Positions 1 to 9,224 are shown, numbered from the stretch's first letter. The stretch is 64,000 bases of DNA from Candidatus Endonucleibacter bathymodioli (GCA_030674915.1 JASXSV010000001.1:310001-374000), one strand, 5' to 3'. Program-made: numbers and translations. Notes: generated from the letters alone by a model not told the origin.

Positions 1-608
1 AAATCTTTCAGTGAAGCAAACAAGGCTTGTTGCAGGTCTTTTTCTTTATGGGGAATGGGCAGGTCTAAAAACTCAAAGACATAGCTATCTTTAAAAATGC
101 CATCGGTTGATTTTGGTAATTCTGATACCACTGGCGACCGTTTTTTGTTCGCCAGCATGGTTCGTTCAAAAGTGCCTGTTTTTATAAGTCTTTCCAGCTC
201 TCTGAAACTGTATTTTTTCTTTGAACATAACAGCAGGTAAAATTCTCTCTCTTCAGCTGTTTTCAGGGTCATTATTCGGCGGTTATGGCTCCATGGTAAA
301 ACTGTCCACAGTGTGGACAGTTTTGGAAACTCTCGGTAAATCTCGTAGAATTGCTTCATTCTCCAGATGTTTCTAGCACTAAAGCCATTCATATTGGGTT
401 CTTTTTGCTGAATAAAATCAGCCAGTTCCCCAACGACACCTTTACCCCAGCCTGCCTGCTCTACATTATTCGATACATATTGACCAATATTCCAATAAAG
501 CTGAACCAGGGTTTTATTAACCTGTTGAAAGGCTTGTTGCTTAGCCTGCTGAATTTGAGCTAAGACTTCACCAAATTGTGATTCGTTTATATTCGTTAAA
601 TCATTCAT
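1..608 (-). CDS. YhcG-type PDDEXK nuclease family protein (DUF1016), C-terminus off the left edge
   Basis: I translated this frame by hand; it stays open from an ATG at 608 to the left edge (about 202 residues) with no stop. It begins MNDLTNINESQFGEVL and contains the DUF1016 N-terminal hallmarks: a helical start, then QLYWNIGQYVS (about 35-45), FSARNIWRMKQFYE, LPWSHNRRIM and EREFYLLLC. In this family a PD-(D/E)XK nuclease domain follows; the visible part ends as that region begins (YVFEFLDL). It lies 76 nt downstream of hsdM on the same strand, and such genes are commonly embedded in type I restriction-modification loci. hsdS is not in the window and may lie further left. Family assignment is firm; the biochemical role is inferred. 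Confidence 0.88.
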   Translation of the reverse strand, partial: MNDLTNINESQFGEVLAQIQQAKQQAFQQVNKTLVQLYWNIGQYVSNNVEQAGWGKGVVGELADFIQQKEPNMNGFSARNIWRMKQFYEIYREFPKLSTLWTVLPWSHNRRIMTLKTAEEREFYLLLCSKKKYSFRELERLIKTGTFERTMLANKKRSPVVSELPKSTDGIFKDSYVFEFLDLPIPHKEKDLQQALFASLKD

Positions 609-684
609 CGTTAAGCCTCCAAATTGGGACACAGTGCGCCCCAAATTGGCAATTGAAAAAATATTACTTGATACATCTCACCCA

Positions 685-2127
685 TCAGATTAATTCCTTT
701 TTCAACTTATTAAGGAGATCATCACCCTTGGCAAAAGATTGATGCAACATATCAAGCAATTCGGCACTGCTGTATTGCTTTTCTTCTTCGCCTTGGTGCG
801 GGTTTTTAATATCGAGGTTGTAGCCGTTGGCTTTGATGGTTTTGATGTCTACCTGCCATGCTTGTTCGCTCTCTTTTCGGTCTTTCCACCACTGTTTCAG
901 GCTTTCAAACTCTGCCAACTGTATGGGCTTGGTTTTGGAATAGGCCTTGTAGCCTTCGGGCAATGTGTGCTCGTAGTACCAGACTGTTTTTGTCGGCTCG
1001 CCCTTAGTGAAAAACAAAAGATTCGTCGCCACCGAGGCATAGGGCTGAAACACGGAATTAGGCAGACGAATAATGGTGTGCAGGTTGCAGTCTTCCAATA
1101 GTTTTTGACGGATACGCTGTTTGACACCATCGCCGGTGAGTGAGCCATCGGGCAGCACAATCGCCGCTCTGCCACCGTCTTTAAGCAGGTGAATCATCAA
1201 GATTAAAAACAGATCGGCAGATTCTTTGGTGCGGTAGGTTTGCGGAAAGTTGTTTTCGTTGTTGTTAGACACCACACCACCAAAGGGCGGGTTAGCAAGG
1301 ATTACATCCACCCGATCGTTTTGGCGGTATTCGCTCAGTGGTTTTGCCAATGAATCGCCAAATTGAATGTTGGGGGTGTTAATGTCGTGCAGAATCAGGT
1401 TGGTATTGCCCAGCAAGTAGGGCAAGGGTTTGTATTCCCAACCCACCACATTGCGTTGCAGGGCTTCACGCTCGGCAACAGTGCTGGCTTTTGTTTTGAG
1501 ATGTTCCAGTGCGGCGGTGAGATAACCCCCTGTTCCACAGGCAGGGTCTAGCACTTTCTCATTCGCTTTGGGGTCGGTGAGTTCAGCTAATAGTTCGGTA
1601 ATGGCTCGGGGCGTGTAAAATTCGCCCAATGTACCAGCACTTTGTAGTTCACTTAAAAAGGTTTCGTATATTTGCCCAAATACATGCTTGTCTTTGCTGT
1701 TGTTAAAATCAATCTCGTTGAGTTTGTTAATAACTTGGCGTAGATGAATGCCTGATTTCATGTAGTTGTAGTTATTGGCAAACACTTCATGCACCAGTAA
1801 AGCACGGCGGTTAGCCGTTGTGCCGACTTTATAAACAGATAGATCAAGATTGCCTAATTGTGGAAATAGGGTTTGGTCAACAAAGGCAAGTAGCTCATCG
1901 CCTGTCATGCCTTCGTCATCACCTGCCCACTCATCCCAGTGCAGGGCTTCGGGTATGGGTGAGGTGTAATCATCTTGTATCAGTTCCAGCTCTTTGTCTT
2001 TATCGCTGAATATTTTTAGAAACAGCATCCAGCCCAGTTGCAGGATACGCAGTTCGTCACTACCTGTGCCGGTGTCTTGACGCATTATTTTTCTTGCTGA
2101 TTTTACGATACCACTAATGTTTGCCAT
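685..2127 (-). CDS. hsdM: Type I restriction-modification DNA methyltransferase, M subunit
   Basis: Adenine-N6 methyltransferase subunit of a type I restriction-modification complex, 480 residues, the usual HsdM length. The N-terminal helical HsdM domain (about 1-150) is followed by the catalytic domain: GEFYTPR at 168-174, SAM-binding motif I VLDPACGTGGYL at 192-203, and catalytic motif IV NPPF at 279-282. Start ATG at 2127 lies 3 nt after the hsdR stop, so the two are one transcription unit in the order R-M. Modification would require an HsdS specificity subunit, which is not visible here. Intact, no frameshifts. Confidence 0.96.
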   Translation of the reverse strand: MANISGIVKSARKIMRQDTGTGSDELRILQLGWMLFLKIFSDKDKELELIQDDYTSPIPEALHWDEWAGDDEGMTGDELLAFVDQTLFPQLGNLDLSVYKVGTTANRRALLVHEVFANNYNYMKSGIHLRQVINKLNEIDFNNSKDKHVFGQIYETFLSELQSAGTLGEFYTPRAITELLAELTDPKANEKVLDPACGTGGYLTAALEHLKTKASTVAEREALQRNVVGWEYKPLPYLLGNTNLILHDINTPNIQFGDSLAKPLSEYRQNDRVDVILANPPFGGVVSNNNENNFPQTYRTKESADLFLILMIHLLKDGGRAAIVLPDGSLTGDGVKQRIRQKLLEDCNLHTIIRLPNSVFQPYASVATNLLFFTKGEPTKTVWYYEHTLPEGYKAYSKTKPIQLAEFESLKQWWKDRKESEQAWQVDIKTIKANGYNLDIKNPHQGEEEKQYSSAELLDMLHQSFAKGDDLLNKLKKELI

Positions 2128-2130
2128 GTG

Positions 2131-4533
2131 TTATGCCGCCTTCTTGTAAATTTCTTGTTCTAATTTTGTGAGTGCTTTTAGGTACTGCTTTTTACCACCA
2201 AATAGCTTGACTATTTCCAGCGGTGAGCCGAACTGATCCAGAGGATTGACTTGTAATATTTTCATATCTTCAATATTTTCTATGCCTTCATCCGCGTATT
2301 TATCCAGCAGGGCTTCTAATACCTTGCGTGCCTGTTCGCCATATTGTGCGAAGTAATTTCGTTTTTTGACGTTGTTTACTCGCTCGAGGCGGGTGAGCGG
2401 TGGTTGATCAAAGGCGGCGTGGCAGATAAGATCAAAAACATCCATTTCTTTATTGATGGCTTCCTTGAGGTTTTCAAAGACAATGCCTTGCTCGGTTAGC
2501 TCTTCGATAATGGCCTGTTTTTTATCTGCTTGATTCCATTTGTTTAAAAAATCGTTTAATGATTGATACTGCTCTCTTACTTTCTGTTTGGTGTAATCTT
2601 TGAGGCTGCCGGTAATGAGTTTGCCGTTACCATCCATATATTGAACACGCTCATTGAGTACAGCAACATTAACGCCATTGACGTAGTATTTTGCTCTGGG
2701 TTCGGCGATTATATCGCCACCATCAATGATTTCTGGCTGCTCAGGTGGATCGAAGATAATTTCTTCACCGTCTTCCCCTGTGATGATTTCATCGGTGCTG
2801 GCTTCATCTTCTGGTGATTCTATATCATCGTCTTCACCAATCTCTTTCACTCTAACGGGGTCGCCGTCAAAATCAGGATCGGCGAACAGGTCGGTGACAT
2901 TGCGAAAATCCATGATGGTAAAAAAGGTTTTTCCAAACTCTTCATTGATGCGTGTACCACGCCCGATGATCTGTTTGAATTCAGTCATTGAGGCAATGTT
3001 GCTATCCAGCACAATGAGCTTACAGGTTTGTGCATCTATGCCTGTTGTCATTAGCTTTGAGGTTGTTGCGATAACGGGGTATTTCTCTTCGGGGTTGATG
3101 AAATTATCCAACTCCATTTTTCCTTCTTCATTGTCACCTGTGATCTGCATGACAAATTTGCTATTTTGTGCCACTAGGTCGCTATTTTCGTTGGCAATGA
3201 CGGTTCTCATTCTCTGGGCGTGGTCTATGTCTACGCAGAAAATAATGGTTTTATCAAAGCGATTGGTTTTTTTAAGCAGCTCTGTCACTTTTCTAGCAAC
3301 GGCTTGCGTTCTTTCGTCTATCACCAGATTTTTATCAAAATCTTTTCGGTTATAAATACGATCATCTACCAGCAAGCCTTGTTTGTCTGTTTTCCCTTGT
3401 TCTGGTCGCCACCCTTCCAAATCAACATTTAGTCCTATCCGTAATACTTTATACGGTGCCAGAAAACCATCTTGTATGCCCTGTTTGAGTGAATAGGTAT
3501 AGATTGGATCACCGAAGTATTCGGTGCTAGATATGGTTTCAGTTTCTTTTGGGGTGGCGGTTAAACCAATATGTGTTGCGGTGGTGAAATACCTTAAAAT
3601 TTCTCGCCATGCGCTATCTTCTTTTGCGCTACCATGGTGACACTCATCTATGACAATTAAATCGAAGAAGTCAGGACTGAATTTACGATAAGCGTCCCTG
3701 TTTTCTTCACAAGAGCCGTCATCGTAGTTGGTTAAGCCCTGATAAAGGGCAAGATAGATTTCATAGGATTTATCAATTTTCTTTTGTTTGATCACCGTCA
3801 TTTTATCTTTGAAATGACGAAAATCACCGCGTTTAGTTTGATCTATCAAGGCATTTCTATCTGCCAAAAATAAAATGCGCTTTTTTGTTTTGCTCTTCCA
3901 TAAACGGTGAATAATCTGGAATGCGGTGTAGGTTTTTCCCGTACCCGTTGCCATGGTTAGCAAGATTCGATTTTGCCCTTTTGCGATGGCTTCAACGGTG
4001 CGGTTGATGGCACACGTTTGATAATATCGCGGTGCTCTGCCCGAACCATCGAAAAAGTAATCTTGAGTGCTTATGCGCTCTTGTTCTTCGGTGGTGATCC
4101 CTTTGTATTTTTTGTAACGTTGCCAGAGGGTTTGAGGTGATGGAAATTGATCAAGGGTAAGTTCCTGCTCTATCTTCCCATCAGTACAGGTACGATCATG
4201 TTCATAGAAACCACCCCCATTACTACTATATACGGAGGGAATATCCAAGATTTCCGCATAACCTAACCCCTGTTGTATTCCTGCATTAACTGAATGCTTG
4301 TTGTCTTTAGCTTCAATGATGGCAATTGGGATGTTTGGCTTGTGGTAGAGAATGTAATCCGCTCGTTTGCGTTTTCCACGACTGGTGAGGTTGCCTTTGA
4401 CATAGATACGACCATCCGTGAAAGTAACTTCTTCTCTGATTTGGGTAAGCGGATTCCAGCCAGCCTTTTCTAAGGCTGGTTGAATATACTTTGTGCAGAT
4501 GTCTCTTTCTGACAGGTCTTTTTTAGATGTCAT
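2131..4533 (-). CDS. hsdR: Type I restriction endonuclease, R subunit
   Basis: ATP-dependent translocase/nuclease subunit of the type I system, 800 residues, the size of EcoAI-class (type IB) HsdR proteins. An N-terminal PD-(D/E)XK nuclease is indicated by D59 and E74-A-K76 in the region RADYILY...AIIEAKDNKH. The superfamily 2 helicase core follows: Walker A ATGTGKT at 195-201, DECHHG (motif II), LTATP (motif III) and IGRGTR (motif VI). An acidic linker (about 555-590) separates it from the C-terminal domain expected to bind the methylase. It is first in a run hsdR-hsdM-YhcG. The frame is open throughout, so the enzyme is probably functional if an HsdS exists. Confidence 0.96.
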   Translation of the reverse strand: MTSKKDLSERDICTKYIQPALEKAGWNPLTQIREEVTFTDGRIYVKGNLTSRGKRKRADYILYHKPNIPIAIIEAKDNKHSVNAGIQQGLGYAEILDIPSVYSSNGGGFYEHDRTCTDGKIEQELTLDQFPSPQTLWQRYKKYKGITTEEQERISTQDYFFDGSGRAPRYYQTCAINRTVEAIAKGQNRILLTMATGTGKTYTAFQIIHRLWKSKTKKRILFLADRNALIDQTKRGDFRHFKDKMTVIKQKKIDKSYEIYLALYQGLTNYDDGSCEENRDAYRKFSPDFFDLIVIDECHHGSAKEDSAWREILRYFTTATHIGLTATPKETETISSTEYFGDPIYTYSLKQGIQDGFLAPYKVLRIGLNVDLEGWRPEQGKTDKQGLLVDDRIYNRKDFDKNLVIDERTQAVARKVTELLKKTNRFDKTIIFCVDIDHAQRMRTVIANENSDLVAQNSKFVMQITGDNEEGKMELDNFINPEEKYPVIATTSKLMTTGIDAQTCKLIVLDSNIASMTEFKQIIGRGTRINEEFGKTFFTIMDFRNVTDLFADPDFDGDPVRVKEIGEDDDIESPEDEASTDEIITGEDGEEIIFDPPEQPEIIDGGDIIAEPRAKYYVNGVNVAVLNERVQYMDGNGKLITGSLKDYTKQKVREQYQSLNDFLNKWNQADKKQAIIEELTEQGIVFENLKEAINKEMDVFDLICHAAFDQPPLTRLERVNNVKKRNYFAQYGEQARKVLEALLDKYADEGIENIEDMKILQVNPLDQFGSPLEIVKLFGGKKQYLKALTKLEQEIYKKAA

Positions 4534-4640
4534 GGATTACCACTTTTTTCTCATCCTTGGGGTTGCCTCGGTGGTTGGTTTGCAAATATAACGCTAGCAT
4601 AACCTGCATTTACGAATTGGAGAGTAGTAAATATCAGAGT

Positions 4641-5711
4641 TTATGCTTTTGTTATGTTATTTCCATAATGAATATTTGTATTTTTAGATCTCACTGGTAA
4701 ATAGATAAGTGATAGAAATTTACTTTTTAGTACAATAGTTTTAATTAGTACTGAAATAGAAATACTAAGAAAAAATGCAATAACAGCGAACCAAAATTCT
4801 AGTTTATTTTCTCCTAACTCAATAAAATATCCATTTACTTTACCATCTATAAAAGCATGGAATATTAGAATGAATAAACTTGCTTGACCAAGGGTGAGTA
4901 AAGTATTCCGTAAAACTATTGTCTTATTAAGATAGTATGATATACATATTATAAAATATATTCCGCATACAGCCCCAACTGTTGTAAGAAGAGGGTTAAT
5001 ATAAATTCTTTTATTTAAGTCCATATGTGCATCAGTAAATATTGATATTATAAAAAACACAAGAACGGATATAAGTGACATATACAAACTTGGATTAAAA
5101 TTAATAACCATCTTTTTTAGAAAGCCTCCTGTAATAAAAAATGCAGAGCTTATTAAAATTATATCAATGCTAAATGGCAGCCCCAGGAGTGTATACTCTT
5201 TGCCCAACAGAGTTGTTTTTAAATGCCAAAAATAATTAATCCAGTGAGCTCCAATGACCATTAAAATTATTATGAAAAAACATTTATAAAAAGTGTTTTT
5301 TTCTTGAATATTTGTAAATTTGAAAATAAAGTATGTAAATAAGTATACTGAAAAAAGGTGTGTCAAAAACCACATTGGCGTCCATTTTATTGTATCTCCA
5401 TTGCCATAAAATATACCTTTTAGTTGCCAAGCTAAATGTTCCTCTTTTAATATGACTGCCATAATAAAAATAGCTAATGATGTAACAAAATAGGGTTTGA
5501 GTAGTACTTCTGATTTTTTCCACAAAAATGCATGAATGTCAGTTGATGTACTAAAAAATACTCCCGATAGAAAAAAGAAGAGGGGCATTCTAAAAAGTCC
5601 CATTGAATTAATAAAGTCCGGTGCAAATGACCTTAGTTTGCTATGAAATAATGCAACTAATATGATGGATATTCCTTTTGCTATATCTATATATTCTACG
5701 CGATTTGTCAT
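4641..5711 (-). CDS. Acyltransferase 3 family integral membrane protein
   Basis: Multi-pass membrane O-acyltransferase of the Acyl_transf_3 family (OafA/WecH-like), which usually acetylates cell-surface sugars. Family signature at the N-terminus: RVEYIDIAKGISIILVALFH followed by FRMPLFFFLSGVFF, then about ten hydrophobic helices. I chose the ATG at 5711 (MTNRVEYIDIAKG, 356 residues) because AGGAGG lies just upstream (5715-5720 on the plus strand, short spacing); an ATG 24 nt further out is possible. It is markedly AT-rich and stands alone between hsdR and an IS, which suggests horizontal acquisition. Substrate unknown. Confidence 0.88.
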   Translation of the reverse strand: MTNRVEYIDIAKGISIILVALFHSKLRSFAPDFINSMGLFRMPLFFFLSGVFFSTSTDIHAFLWKKSEVLLKPYFVTSLAIFIMAVILKEEHLAWQLKGIFYGNGDTIKWTPMWFLTHLFSVYLFTYFIFKFTNIQEKNTFYKCFFIIILMVIGAHWINYFWHLKTTLLGKEYTLLGLPFSIDIILISSAFFITGGFLKKMVINFNPSLYMSLISVLVFFIISIFTDAHMDLNKRIYINPLLTTVGAVCGIYFIICISYYLNKTIVLRNTLLTLGQASLFILIFHAFIDGKVNGYFIELGENKLEFWFAVIAFFLSISISVLIKTIVLKSKFLSLIYLPVRSKNTNIHYGNNITKA

Positions 5712-5742
5712 ATGCCTCCTAAAACATAACAGCATTATTAGT

Positions 5743-5881
5743 AGGAAACTTTCCTTCTAATCCCTCATAAAGTTTCCACCTAATTCCAATTTAATATTTA
5801 TCTTTCACTGTCAATATATAATAAAACAACAGTATAGCTATTTTGTAGATTATTGCTTAGATAAAATAAGGAAACTTTCCT
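5743..5881. repeat. Pair of 13-bp near-palindromic repeats upstream of the acyltransferase gene
   Basis: The sequence aggaaactttcct occurs at 5743-5755 and again at 5869-5881, and a partial match (aaagtttcc) lies between them near 5770. The element is a near-palindrome. Position upstream of the divergent end of the acyltransferase gene would fit operator sites, but no regulator is identified. Confidence 0.45.
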
Positions 5882-5920
5882 ATCTAATTATCAGTTAGTC
5901 AGGAAATGGTACTATTCCTC

Positions 5921-5947
5921 GTTCCCACGCTCCCGCGTGGGAATGCG
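5921..5947. repeat. Short dispersed inverted repeat (ttcccacgc...gcgtgggaa)
   Basis: ttcccacgc, a 4-nt loop, then gcgtgggaa forms a perfect 9-bp stem at 5922-5943. A close variant is at about 60599-60621. This class of short imperfect palindrome is scattered through many gammaproteobacterial genomes. Confidence 0.55.
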
Positions 5948-6000
5948 TACCTTACTCACCACTGCCGCAAAACTTCGCAAAGCTCCTTGTATGGAAATAT

Positions 6001-6973
6001 GAGACTGTAGATTAGTTTGTGTATTTGCTTATCATTACCCCCTACGGGAGATAAGCACCATGAAACAAAAAGAACTATTGGCCTTTGCCAAAGAGGCCGC
6101 CAAAAGCATGAAGACTGAGAAAGATCTCAGTGATTTCAGCCGCATGCTCAAGAAAATTCGGTCATGGAGCAAGTAGTGGAGTGGCAAGCTCGTCCGCTGG
6201 ATCAGGTTTATCCCATCGTCTACTTAGACTGCATCGTTGTCAAAATTCGGCAAGACAAGCAAGTCATCAATAAGGCCATATACTTAGCATTGGGCGTTAA
6301 CACGGAAGGCCACAAAGAACTGCTGGGCATGTGGTTATCAGAGAACGAAGGTGCAAAGTTCTGGCTAGGCATTCTGACGGAGCTAAAAACCCGTGGCCTA
6401 GAGGATATATTGATCGCCTGCGTCGATGGTCTTAAAGGATTTCCAGAGGCCATACAGACTGTTTACCCAAAAACCCACATTCAGCTGTGCATTGTCCATA
6501 TGGTACGCAACAGCATGAAATTTGTACCTTCGCGCGATTACAAAGAGGTGGCTGCCGATCTCAAACGTATATATCAGTCGACCACTGAAGATGAGGCGCT
6601 GCGCGAGCTTGACCAAGTAGAAGAAAAATGGCGAGTTAAGTACCCTTTAATTAATCGCTCATGGCGTAAAAACTGGGACAACCTCAACACGCTGTTTGCC
6701 TACCCGCCAGAGATCAGAAAGGCCATTTATACCACCAACGCCATTGAGTCTCTGAACAGCGTCATCCGCAAAGCCATCAAGAAGCGAAAACTGTTTCCTC
6801 ATGACGATTCGGCTAAAAAGGTAGTTTACCTAGCCACACGTGAAGCCTCTAAAAGATGGACCATGCCGATTCATAACTGGCGTGCAGCACTAAACCACTT
6901 TATGATTGTTTTTGAAGATAGATTGTCAGACCATATTTAACCAAAGCAGATACACAGAGTTATTTACAGGGTC
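6001..6973 (+). mobile_element. IS256-family insertion sequence, internally deleted
   Basis: The left terminal inverted repeat at 6001-6028 (begins gagactgtagattagtttg) matches, with several mismatches, the reverse complement of 6946-6973 (ends ttatttacagggtc). The element is 973 bp; intact members are about 1.3 kb, so roughly 350 bp is missing. The same left end occurs at 45403 and, inverted, at 46311. Flanking 8-mers ggaaatat and gaagatat match at 6 of 8 positions, possibly a decayed target duplication. Confidence 0.85.
6060..6940 (+). pseudogene. IS256-family (Mutator-type) transposase, internal deletion with frameshift
   Basis: The N-terminal 30 codons from ATG 6060 (MKQKELLAFAKEAAKSMK...) run into a junction near 6150 and stop as ...LKKIRSWSK. 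The remainder continues in another frame from about 6164 to 6940 and contains the DDE core: YLDCIVVKIR (first Asp), ACVDGLKGF (second Asp), and TTNAIESLN (Glu). The missing piece corresponds to residues present in the partial copies at 45462 and 46249 (roughly 30 to over 125). Not capable of producing full-length transposase. Confidence 0.9.
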
Positions 6974-7058
6974 GAAGATATCTACTTGTTTTAGTATTGT
7001 GCTCAAGTTCTTTTGATACGCCTAACTTCTCTTTATGCATCCCTAACTCCTTCTATAC

Positions 7059-7155
7059 ACAGAACGCCTTGCTCAGCGACAATTTAAAGTGGCACGTTTT
7101 TGAGAAAGCAAAACAAGTGCCGCTTCAAATTGTCCGCTGGAGCTATTTGTTATGT
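7059..7155 (-). other. Integron attC recombination site
   Basis: On the minus strand, immediately after the GNAT stop: R'' acataac (7155-7149), then CTCCAGCGGACAATTT, a central variable hairpin, and the complementary AAATTGTCGCTGAGC, ending in gcgttctgt (R', one mismatch from gttatgt; 7065-7059). The arms pair imperfectly with extrahelical bases, as expected of a folded attC. The stop codon of the cassette gene (7152-7150) overlaps R'', a normal cassette arrangement. About 97 bp, within the usual attC size range. Confidence 0.8.
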
Positions 7156-7641
7156 GCTTTTTAATTGTTTTTGCCAAAATAGTGCTGCGCCAGCTTTTGG
7201 ATCTAATTCATAACCAGAAAAACCAAATTTACCATATGCTGCCTTGGCAATCTCGTTGTTACCTAAAACTTCAAGTGTTATTTTACAACACCCTTTCGAT
7301 TTTGCTATCTCCTCGACCTTATCCAACATTTGTTGACTCACACCACGACCCCTGTATTCATTAATTACAACAACATCATGAATATTAATCAATGGCTCGC
7401 ATAAAAAAGTAGAAAATGCCTCGAAGCAATTAACTAGTCCTACTGGCTGACCTGCGACATATGCGATAACTGAAAACGCATGCGGAAGTTTTGATAGTTC
7501 TTTGACTAAATTATTTTTTACGTTCTCATTAAGTGGCTTTCCACCACCCATTGGATCAGACGCGTATTTATCTAGCAACATAGGAATTTCTTTTGCGTGT
7601 TGCTTATTAAAGTAATCTGCTTTAATTATTTCTAAGACCAT
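7150..7641 (-). CDS. GNAT-family N-acetyltransferase carried on an integron gene cassette
   Basis: 163-residue Gcn5-related N-acetyltransferase. The acetyl-CoA binding motif A is VVINEYRGRGVSQQML (R-x-x-G-x-G type), followed by a typical beta-alpha tail LEVLGNNEIAKAAYGKFGF. Substrate unknown; it could act on an antibiotic, polyamine or amino acid. It is bounded by a cassette start core site GTTATGT (minus strand, 7666-7660, 19 nt before the ATG) and by an attC at its 3' end, so it is a mobile cassette. It diverges from the intI-like pseudogene at 7803, exactly as a first cassette does in an integron. Reading frame intact. Confidence 0.9.
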   Translation of the reverse strand: MVLEIIKADYFNKQHAKEIPMLLDKYASDPMGGGKPLNENVKNNLVKELSKLPHAFSVIAYVAGQPVGLVNCFEAFSTFLCEPLINIHDVVVINEYRGRGVSQQMLDKVEEIAKSKGCCKITLEVLGNNEIAKAAYGKFGFSGYELDPKAGAALFWQKQLKST

Positions 7642-7659
7642 CTACTTTCCATTTTTTAC

Positions 7660-7802
7660 ACATAACATATAGTATGAGGAAAGATGGCATACATATTCCA
7701 TATTTCGGCATACATCTGGATAATTCACCTATTTATTGAATAAAAATGACTATTGACCTAATATTGGGTGTTCATAGACTATTCGGGAAATATGGCGTTG
7801 CA
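7660..7802. promoter_or_regulatory. Presumed attI / first cassette junction region
   Basis: The core recombination site GTTATGT (minus strand 7666-7660) opens the GNAT cassette. The roughly 136 bp between it and the start of the intI-like pseudogene is where attI and a cassette promoter should be. I see no clear promoter hexamers and assign attI by position only. Confidence 0.5.
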
Positions 7803-8590
7803 ATGTCTAATACTAAACGCTCGATCATTGGTGAACTTAAAGATATTCTGCAACAAGAAAGTTATGCTTACAGTACTGAAAAAAGTTATTGTGACTGAAT
7901 TTCTCTATTCATTAAGCTTCATAAACTTCAATCAAAAGATGCACTGTATAAGACCAAAATACTTGTGTTGAGCAATTTTTAACTCATTTGGCGGTTAATA
8001 ATAATGTTGCACCTTCAACTCAAAATCAGGCTTTTAATGCGCTTGCCTTCTTTTTCAAAAGTCCTTAACATCTCATTAGAGGGTATTTCCCCAAGTCGCT
8101 CAAGAAAAGAGCCTAGAATTCCTGCTGTCTTGACAAAAGAAGAGGTTGCTCAAGTTTTAACTTTATTAAATGGATCGCAAGACACCATTGTTAAACTCTT
8201 ATACTCTGCAGGCCTACGAATTTCAGAAGCGCTACATTTACTGCTTCAAGATATTATTTTGTATTCAAACAGATTACGATTAAAAATGGAAAATGGCTGG
8301 AAGATAGCGCAACACCTTTAGTTTAAACACTGACTCAATCATTACAGGACCAATTAAATAAGGTCGCTGATTTTAATACACCAACAAGATTTAAATCGAG
8401 GATTTGGAAAAGCTTATCTTTCCTAGGCACTAGAAAAGAAATACCCCAGTACATGTAAATCACTCAATTAACAGCATATTTCTTACACGTAATATATTTA
8501 TACAAGACCCAGAAACACAAGTAACTCATCGCCATCACCTTGATACCTCAAGTGTCAATCAACCATTACAGCATACATTGCCAATGTAGA
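7803..8590 (+). pseudogene. Integron integrase (IntI-type tyrosine recombinase), decayed
   Basis: From ATG 7803 the frame reads MSNTKRSIIGELKDIL...AYSTEKSYCD then TGA where the family has Trp. It continues FIKLHKLQSKDALYK, shifts frame to VEQFLTHLAVNNNVAPSTQ and NQAFNALAFFFK (about 7970-8060), and shifts again to SLEGISPSRSRKEPRIPAVL and LLYSAGLRISEAL (catalytic Arg box, up to 8321). A trace of the C-terminal part (HRHHLDTSSV) is near 8530-8560. The segment APSTQNQA..AL.FF.K is characteristic of integron integrases. At least one stop and three frameshifts; no Tyr box seen. Transcribed away from the GNAT cassette. Confidence 0.8.
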
Positions 8591-8879
8591 CATCCAGCGG
8601 TGTTAGAGCCCAAGAACCTTCCGAAACAGGCTATTTATCTGAAACCAATGTTATTGGTAGGCTTGATCCAATGGTCACACACACGCTACCGCCCTTGGTT
8701 GGTGCCATTGCCTTTTATTGGGCGCAGGGAAGCATGGTACCAGATAGCTTAAGAGGTGTGCTTAGAAGCCATACATAATACCTCTCCAGAAACTAACCAT
8801 GCAATGCTATTGTCTTTTATTTTGACTTGTTCAACTTAAGTTGAAGTGCGCAGTTTCAGATTAAAGCACTAGGATATTG
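8591..8879. other. Decayed spacer, nothing recognisable
   Basis: I found no intact gene. A 70-codon plus-strand frame covers part of it but has no family features; it may hold the eroded C-terminus of the integrase. Confidence 0.3.
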
Positions 8880-9160
8880 GTACCACCTGAGGTGATACCG
8901 GTAGTCTTGCGTATCAATTATCAGTGAGTTTCAGGTATACGCCGAAGTACCGGAACTGGTCACCACCTACGCCTGACGGTTAAGAGTAGCTCCGACCTCA
9001 CCCCCAAGCCAGTCCGACAACCAAACTAAAATCAGTGAAGTATCCTTTTTTTGCCAATTCTTAGCAAGACCGATAGGAGTTAGATTACCCCTAAAAAGAG
9101 ACTCAATAGAACTCACCAGTTCTTCCCTCTGCGCACCCCCCCCCCTCTTCCCCACGGAAA
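8880..9160 (-). pseudogene. Probable holB remnant (DNA polymerase III delta' C-terminal domain)
   Basis: A minus-strand frame (9155-8967) contains [20 protein letters not shown] followed by QKKDTSLILVWLSDWL. This resembles the C-terminal domain of delta' subunits (pattern L..g..sPl.lA..Wqk.d..llLdWL..wl). The frame is broken at a run of C residues near 9136-9146 and after residue 62. In Pseudomonas-type chromosomes the order is acpP-fabF-pabC-mltG-tmk-holB, so a holB fragment left of acpP on the same strand is collinear with the ancestral order. Assignment rests on pattern and position, not on a database match. Confidence 0.4.
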
Positions 9161-9224
9161 TGACCTCTGTATTTCATGTATTCTATATTGATCATAACGT
9201 TGTTGATCCGTGGATGCTTCTTAC

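Noticed and set aside
2726..3355. 209-codon plus-strand open frame
   Set aside because: Lies wholly antisense to hsdR, which has full family motifs; the frame shows Ser-rich shadow composition and no start signal.
5993..6981. 8-bp target site duplication around the IS256 element
   Set aside because: Flanks match only 6 of 8 positions, so I mention it but do not annotate it.
8004..8752. Two short plus-strand frames as separate genes
   Set aside because: The first is the middle of the intI pseudogene in one frame; the second covers its eroded C-terminus and has no features of its own.
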